Origin: Priestia megaterium
GTDB taxonomy: Bacteria > Bacillota > Bacilli > Bacillales > Bacillaceae_H
Length of the DNA: 64,000 nucleotides
Assembly: GCF_009497655.1 (NCBI RefSeq)
Contig: NZ_CP023317.1
Coordinates: 2,323,501-2,387,500, forward strand
Direction of reading: 5' to 3'
Made by a program: the position numbers and the translations under genes
The notes under the pieces: model-generated
The model's input: only the letters and a program-made list of their open reading frames with translations
The model's database searches: none
Told to the model about the DNA's origin: nothing
Part shown: positions 1 to 8,981 of the stretch, piece after piece
Layout: every line of letters starts with the position of its first letter
How positions within the stretch are numbered: position 1 is the first letter of the stretch

Positions 1-1
1 T

Positions 2-1030
2 AATTTCCTATCTGTAAAAAGCTATGGAGAATCTGAATATTGGTTTGCTCTCGTAAAAGTAGTAACCATCATTGTATTTATCGGAGTGGGCCTTCTGACG
101 ATCTTTGGCATCTTCGGCGGTGAATATATCGGCTTTAAAAACTTTACATTAGAAGAAGCGCCGGTCAACGGCGGATTTCTGTCCGTACTAAGCATTTTCT
201 TTATCGCGGGATTTTCTTTTCAAGGTACAGAGCTAGTCGGTATTGCGGCAGGGGAAAGTGAAAACCCTCAAAAAAATATACCAAAAGCCATTCGCCAAGT
301 CTTTTGGCGCATCCTTCTATTTTATATTGCAGCCATTGCTGTAATCGGGCTTATCATTCCTTACACCAGTCCATCTCTTCTAGGAGGAGATGTGGATAAC
401 ATTGCGGTTAGTCCATTTACGCTTGTTTTTGAAAAAGCAGGAATTGCTGCAGCTGCTTCGGTGATGAATGCTGTTATTCTTACATCCGTTTTATCAGCCG
501 GAACATCTGGTTTATATGCTTCTACGCGAATGTTATGGTCAATGGCCAATGAAGGGCAAGCGCCTAAAGCGCTTCGGAAAATTAATCGTCGAGGAATTCC
601 AGTAAATGCGCTTGTTTTAACCACTATTATTGGCGGTCTTGCCTTTTTAACATCAGTTTTTGGTGATCAAATGTATATGTGGCTTTTAAACGCTTCAGGT
701 ATGAGCGGATTTATTGCGTGGATTGGTATTGCCGTCAGCCACTATCGTTTCCGAAAAGCATATGTTGCTTCAGGACAAGATCTAAATGATCTAGCCTATA
801 AAGCAAAATGGTTCCCTCTAGGTCCTGTTCTTGCATTTGGAATGTGCCTCATTGTTATTTTAGGACAAAACTATCAAGCGGTACTTTCCGACAAAATTGA
901 TTGGTACGGCTTGACGGTCTCATACATTGGCCTGCCTCTCTTTTTAGCGACGTGGTGGGGATATAAAATAGCAAAGAAAACCAAGGTTGTACCTTTACAT
1001 GAGTGCATTCAAAAAGAGGATAAGAAATAA
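2..1030 (+). CDS. lysP: Lysine-specific permease, 5' end outside the window
   Basis: Amino-acid/proton symporter of the APC superfamily that imports lysine. The reading frame is open from base 2, so the ATG at 86 is internal and the N-terminal half lies upstream. The visible part follows remembered E. coli LysP almost block by block: FQGTELVGIAAGESENP, the SVLSAGTSGLYASTRML stretch, the WLLNASGMSGFIAWIGI segment, SHYRFR, and a final hydrophobic segment with a charged tail. It is followed directly by a terminator, so it ends its transcription unit. LysP rather than another cationic amino-acid carrier is a family judgement; substrate untested. Confidence 0.85.
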   Translation, partial: NFLSVKSYGESEYWFALVKVVTIIVFIGVGLLTIFGIFGGEYIGFKNFTLEEAPVNGGFLSVLSIFFIAGFSFQGTELVGIAAGESENPQKNIPKAIRQVFWRILLFYIAAIAVIGLIIPYTSPSLLGGDVDNIAVSPFTLVFEKAGIAAAASVMNAVILTSVLSAGTSGLYASTRMLWSMANEGQAPKALRKINRRGIPVNALVLTTIIGGLAFLTSVFGDQMYMWLLNASGMSGFIAWIGIAVSHYRFRKAYVASGQDLNDLAYKAKWFPLGPVLAFGMCLIVILGQNYQAVLSDKIDWYGLTVSYIGLPLFLATWWGYKIAKKTKVVPLHECIQKEDKK

Positions 1031-1058
1031 AAAAGCCATAGTGGCTAACGACAAAGAA

Positions 1059-1094
1059 AAAAGGTGAACCCCGGACAGTGGGGTTCACCTTTTC
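1059..1094 (+). terminator. Terminator of lysP
   Basis: A perfect 14-base stem (AAAAGGTGAACCCC and its complement) with a 7-base loop, followed by TTTTC, 29 bases after the lysP stop. Confidence 0.85.
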
Positions 1095-1269
1095 ATTTAT
1101 AAAAATCGATTATTTTACACTCTGTTATACAAATATCATATCATAAAAAGTGATTTTTTTCCAGTCTGGTTTTTATTTTGTTTATTGATAAAATTCAAGA
1201 ATACCACTGCATGCTAAGCAATTGTGGAGGTTGGAAATCTTTGTACTTTAATAAGAAAAGGGGTTCGTA

Positions 1270-2016
1270 ATGAGAATTTCTGCAGGTGTTGAGATGCTAC
1301 AGTTGACTGCCAGAGCTTTTGACCAAGATATAATATTAAATCCTACGTTAGTTTGGAATAACGATGAAGCTATTCTAATTGATACAGGAATGCCTGGGCA
1401 AACCGATCAACTGAAAGAGATCTTGGGTGAATTGAATATATCTATTGAACAGCTAAAAGTAATTCTTCTAACGCATCAAGATCTAGATCATATAGGGTGT
1501 GCGACTGATATACGAAAAAAATCAAATGAAAATATCATCGTATATGCTCATGAATTTGATAAGCCGTATATTGAAGGGAAACTTCCGCTTATTAAAACGA
1601 ATGCTAGTCAAATGAGTAAAGAAGAACTATCAGCTATACCTGATGAAATAAAATATTTATATAAAACCCCTCCAAAAGTTGACGTGGATATAGTATTAAA
1701 AGGAAGTCAACTGCTTCCATACTGCGGAGGCATTGAAGTTATTTTTACTCCCGGACATACGCCTGGGCACGTTAGTTTTTATTTAAGAAAATCAAAAACG
1801 CTGGTTGCCGGAGATGCTCTAGTATTGGCAAATGGACAGCTAATGGAACCTGTTAAACAAACGACCTTAAATATGGACCAAGCAGTTCAATCACTTGAAA
1901 AGTTTTTAAACTATGAGATCGAGCATGTTATTTGTTATCACGGAGGCTATTTTCAAGGCTGTCCGAAAGAAGCGATTTTAAGGATAAAAGAACACGTTGC
2001 AGAGAGACAAAGTTAA
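1270..2016 (+). CDS. Metallo-beta-lactamase-fold hydrolase
   Basis: A 248-residue member of the metallo-beta-lactamase superfamily. The zinc motif HQDLDHIG lies at residues 69-76, a second ligand His in FTPGHTPGHVSF near 160, and the bridging Asp in AGDAL shortly after. The ATG at 1270 is preceded by AAAAGGGG at a proper distance. The arrangement is that of the glyoxalase II/YflN-type single-domain hydrolases; substrate cannot be read. It stands 22 bases ahead of the SunI-like gene and probably shares its transcript. No signal peptide, so cytosolic. Confidence 0.8.
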   Translation: MRISAGVEMLQLTARAFDQDIILNPTLVWNNDEAILIDTGMPGQTDQLKEILGELNISIEQLKVILLTHQDLDHIGCATDIRKKSNENIIVYAHEFDKPYIEGKLPLIKTNASQMSKEELSAIPDEIKYLYKTPPKVDVDIVLKGSQLLPYCGGIEVIFTPGHTPGHVSFYLRKSKTLVAGDALVLANGQLMEPVKQTTLNMDQAVQSLEKFLNYEIEHVICYHGGYFQGCPKEAILRIKEHVAERQS

Positions 2017-2046
2017 GATTAATAGAAACCAAAGGGGATGGATAAA

Positions 2047-2304
2047 ATGTTTACACCAGCTATTAGCGTTCAAAAAATAAATGATAGCCTCATTATAAAA
2101 TGGCAGCTTGCACACTTTACGATTCCGTTAGAAGACATTCTTGAAGTAACGGAAGATGACACGTACGGAGGCAAAGAAGCAAACGCCATTCGAATCGGCC
2201 CTCCGTACGGAACGACTGACCGCATCTTTATAAAAACGACCAATAAAAACTATCTGTTATTTACCTCAAACGCACCGGCTATATTAAACGAAATAAATTC
2301 ATAA
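2047..2304 (+). CDS. SunI-like PH-domain protein
   Basis: An 85-residue protein whose pattern ([19 protein letters not shown], then [28 protein letters not shown]) matches my memory of the SunI/YnzG family, a small bacterial PH-like domain. In B. subtilis one member gives immunity to sublancin; others have no known role. I place the start at 2047, where AAAGGGG stands 9 bases upstream, rather than at the in-frame ATG at 2038 that abuts this ribosome site. No bacteriocin gene is visible nearby, so immunity is not implied. Confidence 0.6.
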   Translation: MFTPAISVQKINDSLIIKWQLAHFTIPLEDILEVTEDDTYGGKEANAIRIGPPYGTTDRIFIKTTNKNYLLFTSNAPAILNEINS

Positions 2305-2343
2305 CGACCACTACTAAATACGAGATATATAGGAGAGAAAAAA

Positions 2344-2805
2344 TTGAAGATTAGCCGTACTTTCGATGCTGATACAATTGCCAAGCTTAATCAGTCTGTT
2401 CATCAACTGCATGTAGAATTATCCCCCGAGCGCTTTCAAACATATGATTTTCAGAAGATACATGAATTTTTTAAGAAAGTGATGGAAAACGATAGGTTTA
2501 TCTTTCTTTTAGCAGAAGATGAAGGACAGCATGTAGGATTCGCTTGGGTTGAAATAAAGCAGTATCCAGAAACAGTGTTTAAAAAAGCTTACAAGTCAAT
2601 TTATGTTCATCAAATAAGTATCGCAGAACTCCACAAAAACAAAGGGTTTGGTTCAAGTTTGATGAAAGAAATTTATAGCATTGCCCGTACTCAAGACATA
2701 AATACAATTGAGTTGGATTACTGGAGTGACAATACGGTTGCGGAGAGCTTTTACGAAAAAGAAGGCTTTGTTACGTATAGAAAAATGGTTTATAAAGAGC
2801 TTTAA
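2344..2805 (+). CDS. GNAT-family N-acetyltransferase
   Basis: A 153-residue acetyltransferase fold. The acetyl-CoA loop is in the segment [20 protein letters not shown] (near residues 92-111), followed by [21 protein letters not shown], typical of GNAT motif B. It begins with TTG at 2344 behind an AGGAGAG ribosome site. Substrate unknown. The frame running on from this region into the downstream dehydrogenase is not part of either protein. Confidence 0.8.
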   Translation: MKISRTFDADTIAKLNQSVHQLHVELSPERFQTYDFQKIHEFFKKVMENDRFIFLLAEDEGQHVGFAWVEIKQYPETVFKKAYKSIYVHQISIAELHKNKGFGSSLMKEIYSIARTQDINTIELDYWSDNTVAESFYEKEGFVTYRKMVYKEL

Positions 2806-2832
2806 AGAGAGCATTTACTTGCGCTCTTTTTT
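2804..2832 (+). terminator. Probable terminator of the GNAT gene
   Basis: AAAGAGAGC pairs with GCGCTCTTT with one mismatch, and is followed by a run of T. Confidence 0.6.
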
Positions 2833-2995
2833 ATGTCTAGGAAGCCATTTTCTTCATTTTAATCACTCAACAAAACAAAGTACGCGATTTGAGAACTTAA
2901 CTCTTGAAAAATTTTTGTTTTACATTTATACTTACATTCTTGTTCGCGTAATGCGACAACTTACTTTATATTCAACTAGGAGGTATACAGATAGT

Positions 2996-4168
2996 ATGGA
3001 AAATTTCATTTATCATAATCCCACAAAATTAATCTTCGGAAAAGATCAGCTTCAAGCATTATCAGAAGAACTCCCGAAATACGGAAAAAATATTTTGCTT
3101 GTATATGGCGGAGGAAGCATTAAGAAAAACGGTTTATACGATCAAGTTCTTACGCTGTTAAAAGAGTTAAACGTAAATATACATGAGTTAGCGGGCGTAG
3201 AGCCAAATCCTCGACTATCTACGGTACGAAAAGGAATTGAAATTTGCCGAAATGAAAACATTGACTTCATGTTAGCAGTCGGCGGAGGAAGCGTTATTGA
3301 CTGCACAAAAGCAATCGCTGCCGGAGCTGAGTATGAAGGCGACGTTTGGGATATTATTAACAAAAAAGTAACGGCTACAAAAGCACTGCCGTTTGGAACG
3401 GTATTAACGTTGGCAGCAACAGGTTCTGAAATGAATCCTGATTCTGTTATTACGAATTGGGAAACAAATGAAAAATACGTTTGGGGAAGCACCGTTACGC
3501 ACCCTGTATTTTCTATACTAGATCCTGTGAACACGATGTCTGTTCCTAGAGATCAAACTATCTACGGCATGGTAGACATGATGAGTCATGTGTTCGAACA
3601 ATATTTCCATAACGTGAAAAACACGCCTTTACAAGATCGTATGTGCTATTCCGTATTACAAACAGTAATTGAAACAGCACCGAAATTGCTAGAAGATCTG
3701 CAAAGCTACGAACATCGCGAAACGATTTTATATTCCGGAACAATCGCATTAAATGGAACACTTCAAATGGGATACTTTGGAGATTGGGCTTCACATACAA
3801 TTGAACACGCGGTATCAGCAGTATATGACATTCCTCATGCGGGCGGTTTAGCAATCCTATTTCCAAATTGGATGCGACACGTTGTAGATCAAGATGTAAC
3901 TCGTATGAAACGCGTCATGACAAGCATGTTTGATATTGAAACTGCAGGTAAAAGTGACAAAGAAATTGCGTTAGAAGGAATCGATAAGCTAAGCGCTTTT
4001 TGGTCAAGCCTTGGTGCACCTTCTCGCTTAGCAGATTACGATATCGGAGAAGAGCGACTAGACGAAATTGCTGGAATTGCTGCTCGTGAAATGGAGCACG
4101 GAGGTTTCGGTAACTTTAAGAAACTAAATAAAGATGATATTTTAGCTATTTTAAAAGCATCACTGTAA
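2996..4168 (+). CDS. yugJ: Iron-containing NAD(P)H-dependent alcohol (butanol) dehydrogenase
   Basis: A 390-residue group III alcohol dehydrogenase that reduces aldehydes to alcohols. It tracks remembered B. subtilis YugJ closely: [15 protein letters not shown] at the start, the nucleotide-binding [27 protein letters not shown], the metal-binding stretch from [10 protein letters not shown] to [17 protein letters not shown], and the ending [17 protein letters not shown]. The start at 2996 follows AGGAGG 12 bases upstream; the longer frame starting at 2708 is an artefact overlapping the GNAT gene. Its last five codons and stop are repeated in tandem immediately downstream. Confidence 0.9.
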   Translation: MENFIYHNPTKLIFGKDQLQALSEELPKYGKNILLVYGGGSIKKNGLYDQVLTLLKELNVNIHELAGVEPNPRLSTVRKGIEICRNENIDFMLAVGGGSVIDCTKAIAAGAEYEGDVWDIINKKVTATKALPFGTVLTLAATGSEMNPDSVITNWETNEKYVWGSTVTHPVFSILDPVNTMSVPRDQTIYGMVDMMSHVFEQYFHNVKNTPLQDRMCYSVLQTVIETAPKLLEDLQSYEHRETILYSGTIALNGTLQMGYFGDWASHTIEHAVSAVYDIPHAGGLAILFPNWMRHVVDQDVTRMKRVMTSMFDIETAGKSDKEIALEGIDKLSAFWSSLGAPSRLADYDIGEERLDEIAGIAAREMEHGGFGNFKKLNKDDILAILKASL

Positions 4169-4220
4169 AGTGAAAAATAAAAAAGTTAAAAGCATCACTG
4201 TAAAGTGAAAAATAAAAAAG
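4151..4220 (+). repeat. Perfect 35-bp tandem duplication across the yugJ stop codon
   Basis: Bases 4151-4185 and 4186-4220 are identical. Each copy holds the sense codons LKASL, the TAA stop and 17 bases of trailer ending in an A-run. The second copy lies after the stop and is not translated with the gene; it sits just before the terminator. Confidence 0.95.
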
Positions 4221-4246
4221 AAGGAGACACCTGTCTTCTTCTTTTT
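4218..4246 (+). terminator. Terminator of yugJ
   Basis: An 11-base stem, AGAAGGAGACA with TGTCTTCTTCT (one G-T pair), loop CC, then a T-run. Confidence 0.8.
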
Positions 4247-4385
4247 GTTTTATCTTATAAATGACTGGAAATTAAGTAGAGTAGGAAGAATGGTTTTTTT
4301 TCTCAAATTTCAGTTAATAACTAAAGGAAAAGCTTTATAATTAAGTACAGAAAGAAAGTTTTAGAGAATTTAAGGGAGTGGGAAG

Positions 4386-5591
4386 ATGAAAAAGTTTGCG
4401 CTAGCTTCATATGCACTTTATTTGTTGGGCGGATTAGTCATTACAGCCGTAGGATCCGTCTTACCGCAATTGTTAACACATTATCATGTTTCCTATACAG
4501 TTGGCGGGCAGCTTGTATTAGTAGGTTCTTTAGGATTTTTGATAGGAGTTCCGCTATCTTCTTTTTTATTAGGACGCTTCAGAGAAATGAATTTACTTAC
4601 AATTTCCGCACTAATGATAGCGTTATCACAAATAGGTATGCTTTTATTGCCTCCATTTGAGTGGATTATTGCATTCAATTTTTTAAACGGTATTGGTGTA
4701 GCCGCATTGGAAGTAGTTGTAGCTACTTTAATGATGGAAGTATTTATCGGTAGAAGAGCTATTGTTATGAGTTATTTAGAAGTATCATTCGGTCTAGGTG
4801 CGCTGTTGATGCCGTTAGTAGCTAGCTTATTGATTTCACAGAACAGCTGGAGGTTTTCATTTTTTATAACAAGTGTACTAGCTTTACTAATGGTTGTGAT
4901 CTGTAAAATAATTCCTTTTAAAAAAGAGACTATTTCAACTTCAGAAAGCGATGCTTCAGATGCCAGCTCAGAACCTGCGCCTGTGCTTACTAAAAATCAA
5001 AGGTGGAAAATACTTACTCTTTTTAGTGTGATGATTTTTATGTATGCCGGAGTAGAAAGCAGTATGAATAATTTTCTTTCGTCTATTTTTATCACATATC
5101 TAGACGTAATTCCCTCACAGGCTACTTTAAGCATAAGCGTTTTTTGGGTAGCTATGCTCATAGGACGAGTGGCTACTGGATGGATTATTCGAATTGTTAC
5201 ATACGAACGTTATCTTTTTGGCAGCATTGGAGGGACAATTGTGAGTTTAGTGCTGTTTATTGTGTTAAAAGAAGCAGTAGCAGGCTATATTTTATTAGGG
5301 TTTTTAGGGCTTGCAATGTCAGGTATCTATTCGATAACGATGGTATATGCTAATCATACGTTTACCGGATCTGCTCGTATTGTCACTAGTTTAATTACTG
5401 GTTTTTCAGGGCTTGGAGGTGCTGTTTTCCCTGCGCTTATTGGCTTTACTATGGACGCAAGCGGCATTACCTCAGCGCTTTGGTACATAACAGCTTTTGC
5501 ATGTTTATATCTTCTGGCGCTTTGCATCATTTTTTTCGTTCAGCGTGATGCAAAACAAAAAGCTAATAATCATTTGCAGCCTATGAAATAA
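4386..5591 (+). CDS. Major facilitator superfamily transporter
   Basis: A 401-residue 12-helix carrier with an even spread of hydrophobic segments, a central hydrophilic loop (near residues 180-205, rich in Ser and Glu) and a loop after helix 2 reading LLGRFRE in place of the usual DRxGRR. Overall it resembles the YfkF/fucose-permease-like group. The start follows AAGGGAGTGGGAAG. It is a single-gene unit with its own terminator. Substrate unknown. Confidence 0.75.
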   Translation: MKKFALASYALYLLGGLVITAVGSVLPQLLTHYHVSYTVGGQLVLVGSLGFLIGVPLSSFLLGRFREMNLLTISALMIALSQIGMLLLPPFEWIIAFNFLNGIGVAALEVVVATLMMEVFIGRRAIVMSYLEVSFGLGALLMPLVASLLISQNSWRFSFFITSVLALLMVVICKIIPFKKETISTSESDASDASSEPAPVLTKNQRWKILTLFSVMIFMYAGVESSMNNFLSSIFITYLDVIPSQATLSISVFWVAMLIGRVATGWIIRIVTYERYLFGSIGGTIVSLVLFIVLKEAVAGYILLGFLGLAMSGIYSITMVYANHTFTGSARIVTSLITGFSGLGGAVFPALIGFTMDASGITSALWYITAFACLYLLALCIIFFVQRDAKQKANNHLQPMK

Positions 5592-5601
5592 ATGTTACGT
5601 C

Positions 5602-5637
5602 AAAAAAAGAAGTGAACTTATAAGTTCACTTCTTTTT
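5602..5637 (+). terminator. Terminator of the MFS gene
   Basis: A 24-base perfect palindrome (GAAGTGAACTT and its complement) flanked by A-runs and T-runs; it may work in both directions. Confidence 0.85.
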
Positions 5638-5735
5638 CTTTTTATTTTCTCTTTCGTTATAGTAAACAAAAAGGGTTCACATAAATTCAAACAAGAAAGT
5701 GAAAAATGGATATATCTATGAAAAAGGAGAGCAAT

Positions 5736-5831
5736 ATGAAAGAAGTGAATATAAAGGATCCCGCATTAAACCTCGACGTGGCATTAAAAAGAATACTAAA
5801 TGAGATGGCTGAAAAAGATGTAACTTTATAA
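5736..5831 (+). CDS. Orphan 31-residue peptide
   Basis: An ATG seven bases after AAAGGAG opens a 31-codon frame, MKEVNIKDPALNLDV to AEKDVTL. It has a terminator before it (from the MFS gene) and one after it, so it looks like an independent small gene. The sequence is helix-prone and mixed in charge, with no signal peptide or membrane segment. I do not recognise it. It lies 0.3 kb upstream of the predicted dipeptide operon on the same strand; a functional link is only a possibility. Confidence 0.5.
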   Translation: MKEVNIKDPALNLDVALKRILNEMAEKDVTL

Positions 5832-5860
5832 ATGGTTAATATCTATTTTAATAAAAAAAT

Positions 5861-5901
5861 AAAAAAAGAAAGGTTGAATCTATGTCGACCTTTCTTTTTT
5901 T
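5861..5901 (+). terminator. Terminator after the 31-residue gene
   Basis: A-rich arm AAAGAAAGGTTGA pairs with TCGACCTTTCTTT (one G-T pair) across a 7-base loop, ending in T7. Confidence 0.75.
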
Positions 5902-6066
5902 CAGAAAAATTCTTGTTAAATTTTTTCTCACAATATCTTTATAATCAAATAGCAAAATTCCTGCTTTTAATTTCGCTTTAGTATTAACCCTACAAACCAT
6001 TCTTTTCTTTACTTTTTACTAATATATCAAATATTCTATATATTCCTAATGTTATATAAAATTAAA

Positions 6067-6096
6067 TTGACAAATATATGAAGCGATCATTAGAAT
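6067..6096 (+). promoter_or_regulatory. Sigma-A promoter of the dipeptide-like operon
   Basis: TTGACA (6067-6072), an 18-base spacer, and TAGAAT (6091-6096), 48 bases before the first start codon. The preceding 160 bases are AT-rich without another clear signal. Confidence 0.7.
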
Positions 6097-6143
6097 TTAG
6101 TCATCGAACAGTGAAGAGCTGTTTAAAAGTAGGGGGGAAGTAA

Positions 6144-7406
6144 ATGCCGTTACAAAACAAGCATCTAGCAGTTGTGTTACAAAATACATATTTACCGTTT
6201 ATTTTTGAAGAAGCAGAAGCTCTCGGAATTAAAGTGACGTTTTTTTATAACCAAGAAGAAGTAGAACCTAAGCATCTTAAAAACGTACAAAATTTCATAC
6301 CCATTGATTTATTTCACACCTCAGACAAAGCTCTTGAGATTATTAAAGCAGAGCATCACAAAAATCCTTTTGACGGCATTATGACATTATATGAGCCTGC
6401 GTTAGAGTTTGTAGCTCAGCTGACAGAAAAATTAAACTTACCGGGCTTATCACCGTTTGTGATTAGTAACTGTCGCAACAAACAGAAAATGAGAGAGGTT
6501 TTAAAAGATAATGATCTTAACACTCCGTATTTTAAAGAGGTTGAAAATACGGAGGAATTAAAGAATCTTTCACTGCCTTATCCTGTCGTAGTAAAACCTT
6601 CTAACGGATTTTCCAGTCAAGGTGTATCACGAGCGAATAATAAAAAAGAACTGATTGACAGCATAGAAAAAGTGAGACGCGTAAATGAAGAAGACCTAAG
6701 TAAATTCACAAAAAATAAAACGGGCATGGTAATTGAACAATTTGTAGACGGACCAGAGTTTGCTATTGAGACGTTTTCTGTAGAAGGAGAGGTTTGTGTA
6801 CTCTCTATAGGATACAAAGGAAATTCCAAAGGGCCTTTTTTTGAAGAAGGTGTTTATATAGCGCCAGCTCACCTAGAAGAAAACGTTTGGGAATCTATTT
6901 CGCAAGAAGCAGCTAAAGCAGCAACCGCTTTAGGGATTGAGAATGGCCCCGCTCATATTGAATTACGTTTGGACCCAGCAGGAAAACCTTATGTGATTGA
7001 AATAGGAGCGCGCATTGGAGGGTCTGGGATTTCTCATTATATCGTAAAAGAAAGTACAGGTATTAACTATATCGAGCTAGTTTTTCACTATGTATTAGGA
7101 TTAAAACCTCCTGTATTAAAAAATGAAAGAAAACGAAAGAAAGTGGTGGGCAACTACATTATCCCTGTGCAAGGCCATGGGATTTTTAAAGAAATTCGAG
7201 GCTTGGAAGACGTGCGTAGAGACACTGAAGTAAAAAGGGTTATTCAATTTATAACTGAAGGGACAGACATTTTACCATATCCGCACTTTTCAGGTTACCC
7301 TGGATTTATTTTAACCACTCATGACTCTTATTCCGACTGTGAGCAGTATTACAGCTATTTGGATAACAAAGTAAAAATCGTTTATCAAAATAAAGTAAAT
7401 GCATAG
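6144..7406 (+). CDS. ATP-grasp amino-acid ligase, BacD-like
   Basis: A 420-residue ATP-grasp enzyme expected to join two amino acids, or an amino acid and an amine, through an acyl phosphate. Visible landmarks are the lysine-bearing strand YPVVVKPSNGFSSQGV (146-161), VIEQFVDGPEFAIE (196-209) and the metal/ATP segment GPAHIELRL plus YVIEIGARIGGSG (268-295). Length and layout match L-amino-acid ligases such as BacD (about 470 residues) and related carboxylate-amine ligases. Start follows AGGGGGGAAG. First gene of a five-gene unit; the neighbouring BacA-like gene supports a bacilysin-like role. Exact substrates are unknown. Confidence 0.75.
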   Translation: MPLQNKHLAVVLQNTYLPFIFEEAEALGIKVTFFYNQEEVEPKHLKNVQNFIPIDLFHTSDKALEIIKAEHHKNPFDGIMTLYEPALEFVAQLTEKLNLPGLSPFVISNCRNKQKMREVLKDNDLNTPYFKEVENTEELKNLSLPYPVVVKPSNGFSSQGVSRANNKKELIDSIEKVRRVNEEDLSKFTKNKTGMVIEQFVDGPEFAIETFSVEGEVCVLSIGYKGNSKGPFFEEGVYIAPAHLEENVWESISQEAAKAATALGIENGPAHIELRLDPAGKPYVIEIGARIGGSGISHYIVKESTGINYIELVFHYVLGLKPPVLKNERKRKKVVGNYIIPVQGHGIFKEIRGLEDVRRDTEVKRVIQFITEGTDILPYPHFSGYPGFILTTHDSYSDCEQYYSYLDNKVKIVYQNKVNA

Positions 7407-7421
7407 GGGGTATCAAAGGCT

Positions 7422-7982
7422 ATGATAGTTGCAGAGTCGTCTAGTAAGAAAAATAAGCAGCTTCAAAAGATTAGCATTATCCATACCTTAGGGCCTGAAG
7501 GAACAAATTGTGAAAAAGCAGGCTATCTGTGGTTTGAACGCCAAAGCATACAAGGTCAGGTCTTTTTACATCAAACGTTGGAAGAAGCTTTAGTTCATGT
7601 GAAAGAAACAGAGAGTTCTGCTCTACTAGGCTGTGCGGTATATCCTTACTTACATGATATTGTGTTCAAAAATTTAACTAGTTTAGAGCTAGTAGATAGC
7701 TTTATTATGCCAACGTATAACATGGTGCTTGCCTCAAAAGAAGAGGTGATAACAAACAACAACCTGTTAATTTCTTCACATCCTGCCCCTGTTGATTTAG
7801 CTCATTCCATCAGTTCCAATGTTCAGTTAGTAAATAGTAATGCTCAAGCCGCGATTGATTGCTTAGAAGGAAAGGTAGACGCATGTATTACAACAAGTAA
7901 AGCTGCTAACGAGCAGGGTTTAACAGTTGTAAAAGATTTTGGAGAAGTGCCGATGTGTTTTACGCTTCACGGAAGAAAATAG
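7422..7982 (+). CDS. BacA-like prephenate decarboxylase / prephenate dehydratase relative
   Basis: A 186-residue protein aligned by eye with remembered BacA of the bacilysin pathway (204 residues). Shared points are HTLGPEGTN at 21-29 (BacA: NTLGPEGTS), SHPAPVDL at 119-126 (SHPSPINL), VNSNAQAA at 137-144 (VNSTSQAA), and GLTVVKDFGEVPM at 166-178 (GLTFVKTFKSIPM). The Thr-Arg-Phe motif of true prephenate dehydratases is missing, as in BacA. BacA decarboxylates prephenate without aromatising it to give a dihydro-4-hydroxyphenylpyruvate. The same reaction here is inference. It follows the ligase gene by 15 bases. Confidence 0.7.
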   Translation: MIVAESSSKKNKQLQKISIIHTLGPEGTNCEKAGYLWFERQSIQGQVFLHQTLEEALVHVKETESSALLGCAVYPYLHDIVFKNLTSLELVDSFIMPTYNMVLASKEEVITNNNLLISSHPAPVDLAHSISSNVQLVNSNAQAAIDCLEGKVDACITTSKAANEQGLTVVKDFGEVPMCFTLHGRK

Positions 7983-8014
7983 GCTCAACTTTAAAAAAGA
8001 AATAAGGTGAAACA

Positions 8015-8953
8015 GTGATTTCTAAATTAACCCGTATTCATGTACATCTTTTGTTTTGTCTGTTAGCCGTCATCGGGGGAACGACATGGGCTTTTCAAAA
8101 GACTGGCTTAAAGGATAGCTTGCCTCTATGGTCAGCAGGTATGAGGTTTTTAATTGCTAGTTTAATAATTGCCCTCTACCTCTTACTCACAAAAAAAATG
8201 GCCATTTCAAAAGAAGTAGTAATTATTTCAGCATTAAACGGAATTTTGTACTTTGCTCTACCGTTTGGTTCTGTTTATTGGGCATCCGTCTATTTGCCAA
8301 GCGGGCTTGTTTCCGTTTTAGCTGCCAGCATTTCAGTGTTTGCTCTTTTATTTAATCGCTTATTTAAAGGAACACCAGCTACAAAAGGACAAAAGATAGG
8401 TGTAGTCATGTGCTTAATTGGTATGAGCGTTGTATTTGGAAATCAGCTGTTTATACAGGGAAATGTGATTCAAATAGTAGCCATGATTGTCATTTTAATG
8501 GCTATGCTAGGTTCTGCTTTTATAACTGTTCAAGTTCAATCTCGCATAAAATCCTTGCCTATTATGACCTTTAATTCCTTTTCGATGCTAAGTGGAGGCG
8601 CTTGTTTACTGATTGTTAGTTTATTTATAGAAAATGGAAACCGCACTTTCTCTGGGGTTAGTCTTATCTCATTATTATACTTGGCTATTATAGGATCGGT
8701 CTTGGGGTTTTCTATTAATATTTATTTATTAAAAAAATGGCATATATCAAAAGCAACGGCGCATCTATTTATTTCACCGGTTATCGCCTTATATGTAGGA
8801 TTTGTCTTTTTAGGTGAAACATTAAACAAACAGGTCTATATAGGTACAGCATTTGTAATAGCAGGGGTTATATTTATTAACTTGAAAAAGCAAGTAGAGA
8901 AAAACACAAATAACTCTACTCTTACATCATCTAAAAATATTTCTGCTAAGTAG
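8015..8953 (+). CDS. EamA/DMT-family transporter, probable product exporter
   Basis: A 312-residue ten-helix drug/metabolite transporter with two EamA repeats; the first begins LLFCLLAVIGGTTWAFQKTGL and the second ends IALYVGFVFLGETL before a basic tail. It begins with GTG behind AAGGTG. EamA proteins commonly export amino acids and related metabolites, and its place inside a biosynthetic operon suggests it exports the product and may confer self-protection. BacE of the bacilysin cluster, an MFS carrier, fills that role there. Confidence 0.75.
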   Translation: MISKLTRIHVHLLFCLLAVIGGTTWAFQKTGLKDSLPLWSAGMRFLIASLIIALYLLLTKKMAISKEVVIISALNGILYFALPFGSVYWASVYLPSGLVSVLAASISVFALLFNRLFKGTPATKGQKIGVVMCLIGMSVVFGNQLFIQGNVIQIVAMIVILMAMLGSAFITVQVQSRIKSLPIMTFNSFSMLSGGACLLIVSLFIENGNRTFSGVSLISLLYLAIIGSVLGFSINIYLLKKWHISKATAHLFISPVIALYVGFVFLGETLNKQVYIGTAFVIAGVIFINLKKQVEKNTNNSTLTSSKNISAK

Positions 8954-8981
8954 CTGCCCTAAAAAAAGGAGGGTTTTAATC

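Noticed and set aside
2047-2304. SunI-like gene as evidence for a lantibiotic cluster
   Set aside because: No precursor peptide, modification enzyme or ABC exporter is nearby; the family is widespread without bacteriocins.
2708-2995. N-terminal extension of the alcohol dehydrogenase that overlaps the GNAT gene
   Set aside because: It lies in another frame of the GNAT gene, crosses its terminator and lacks a ribosome site; YugJ starts naturally at 2996.
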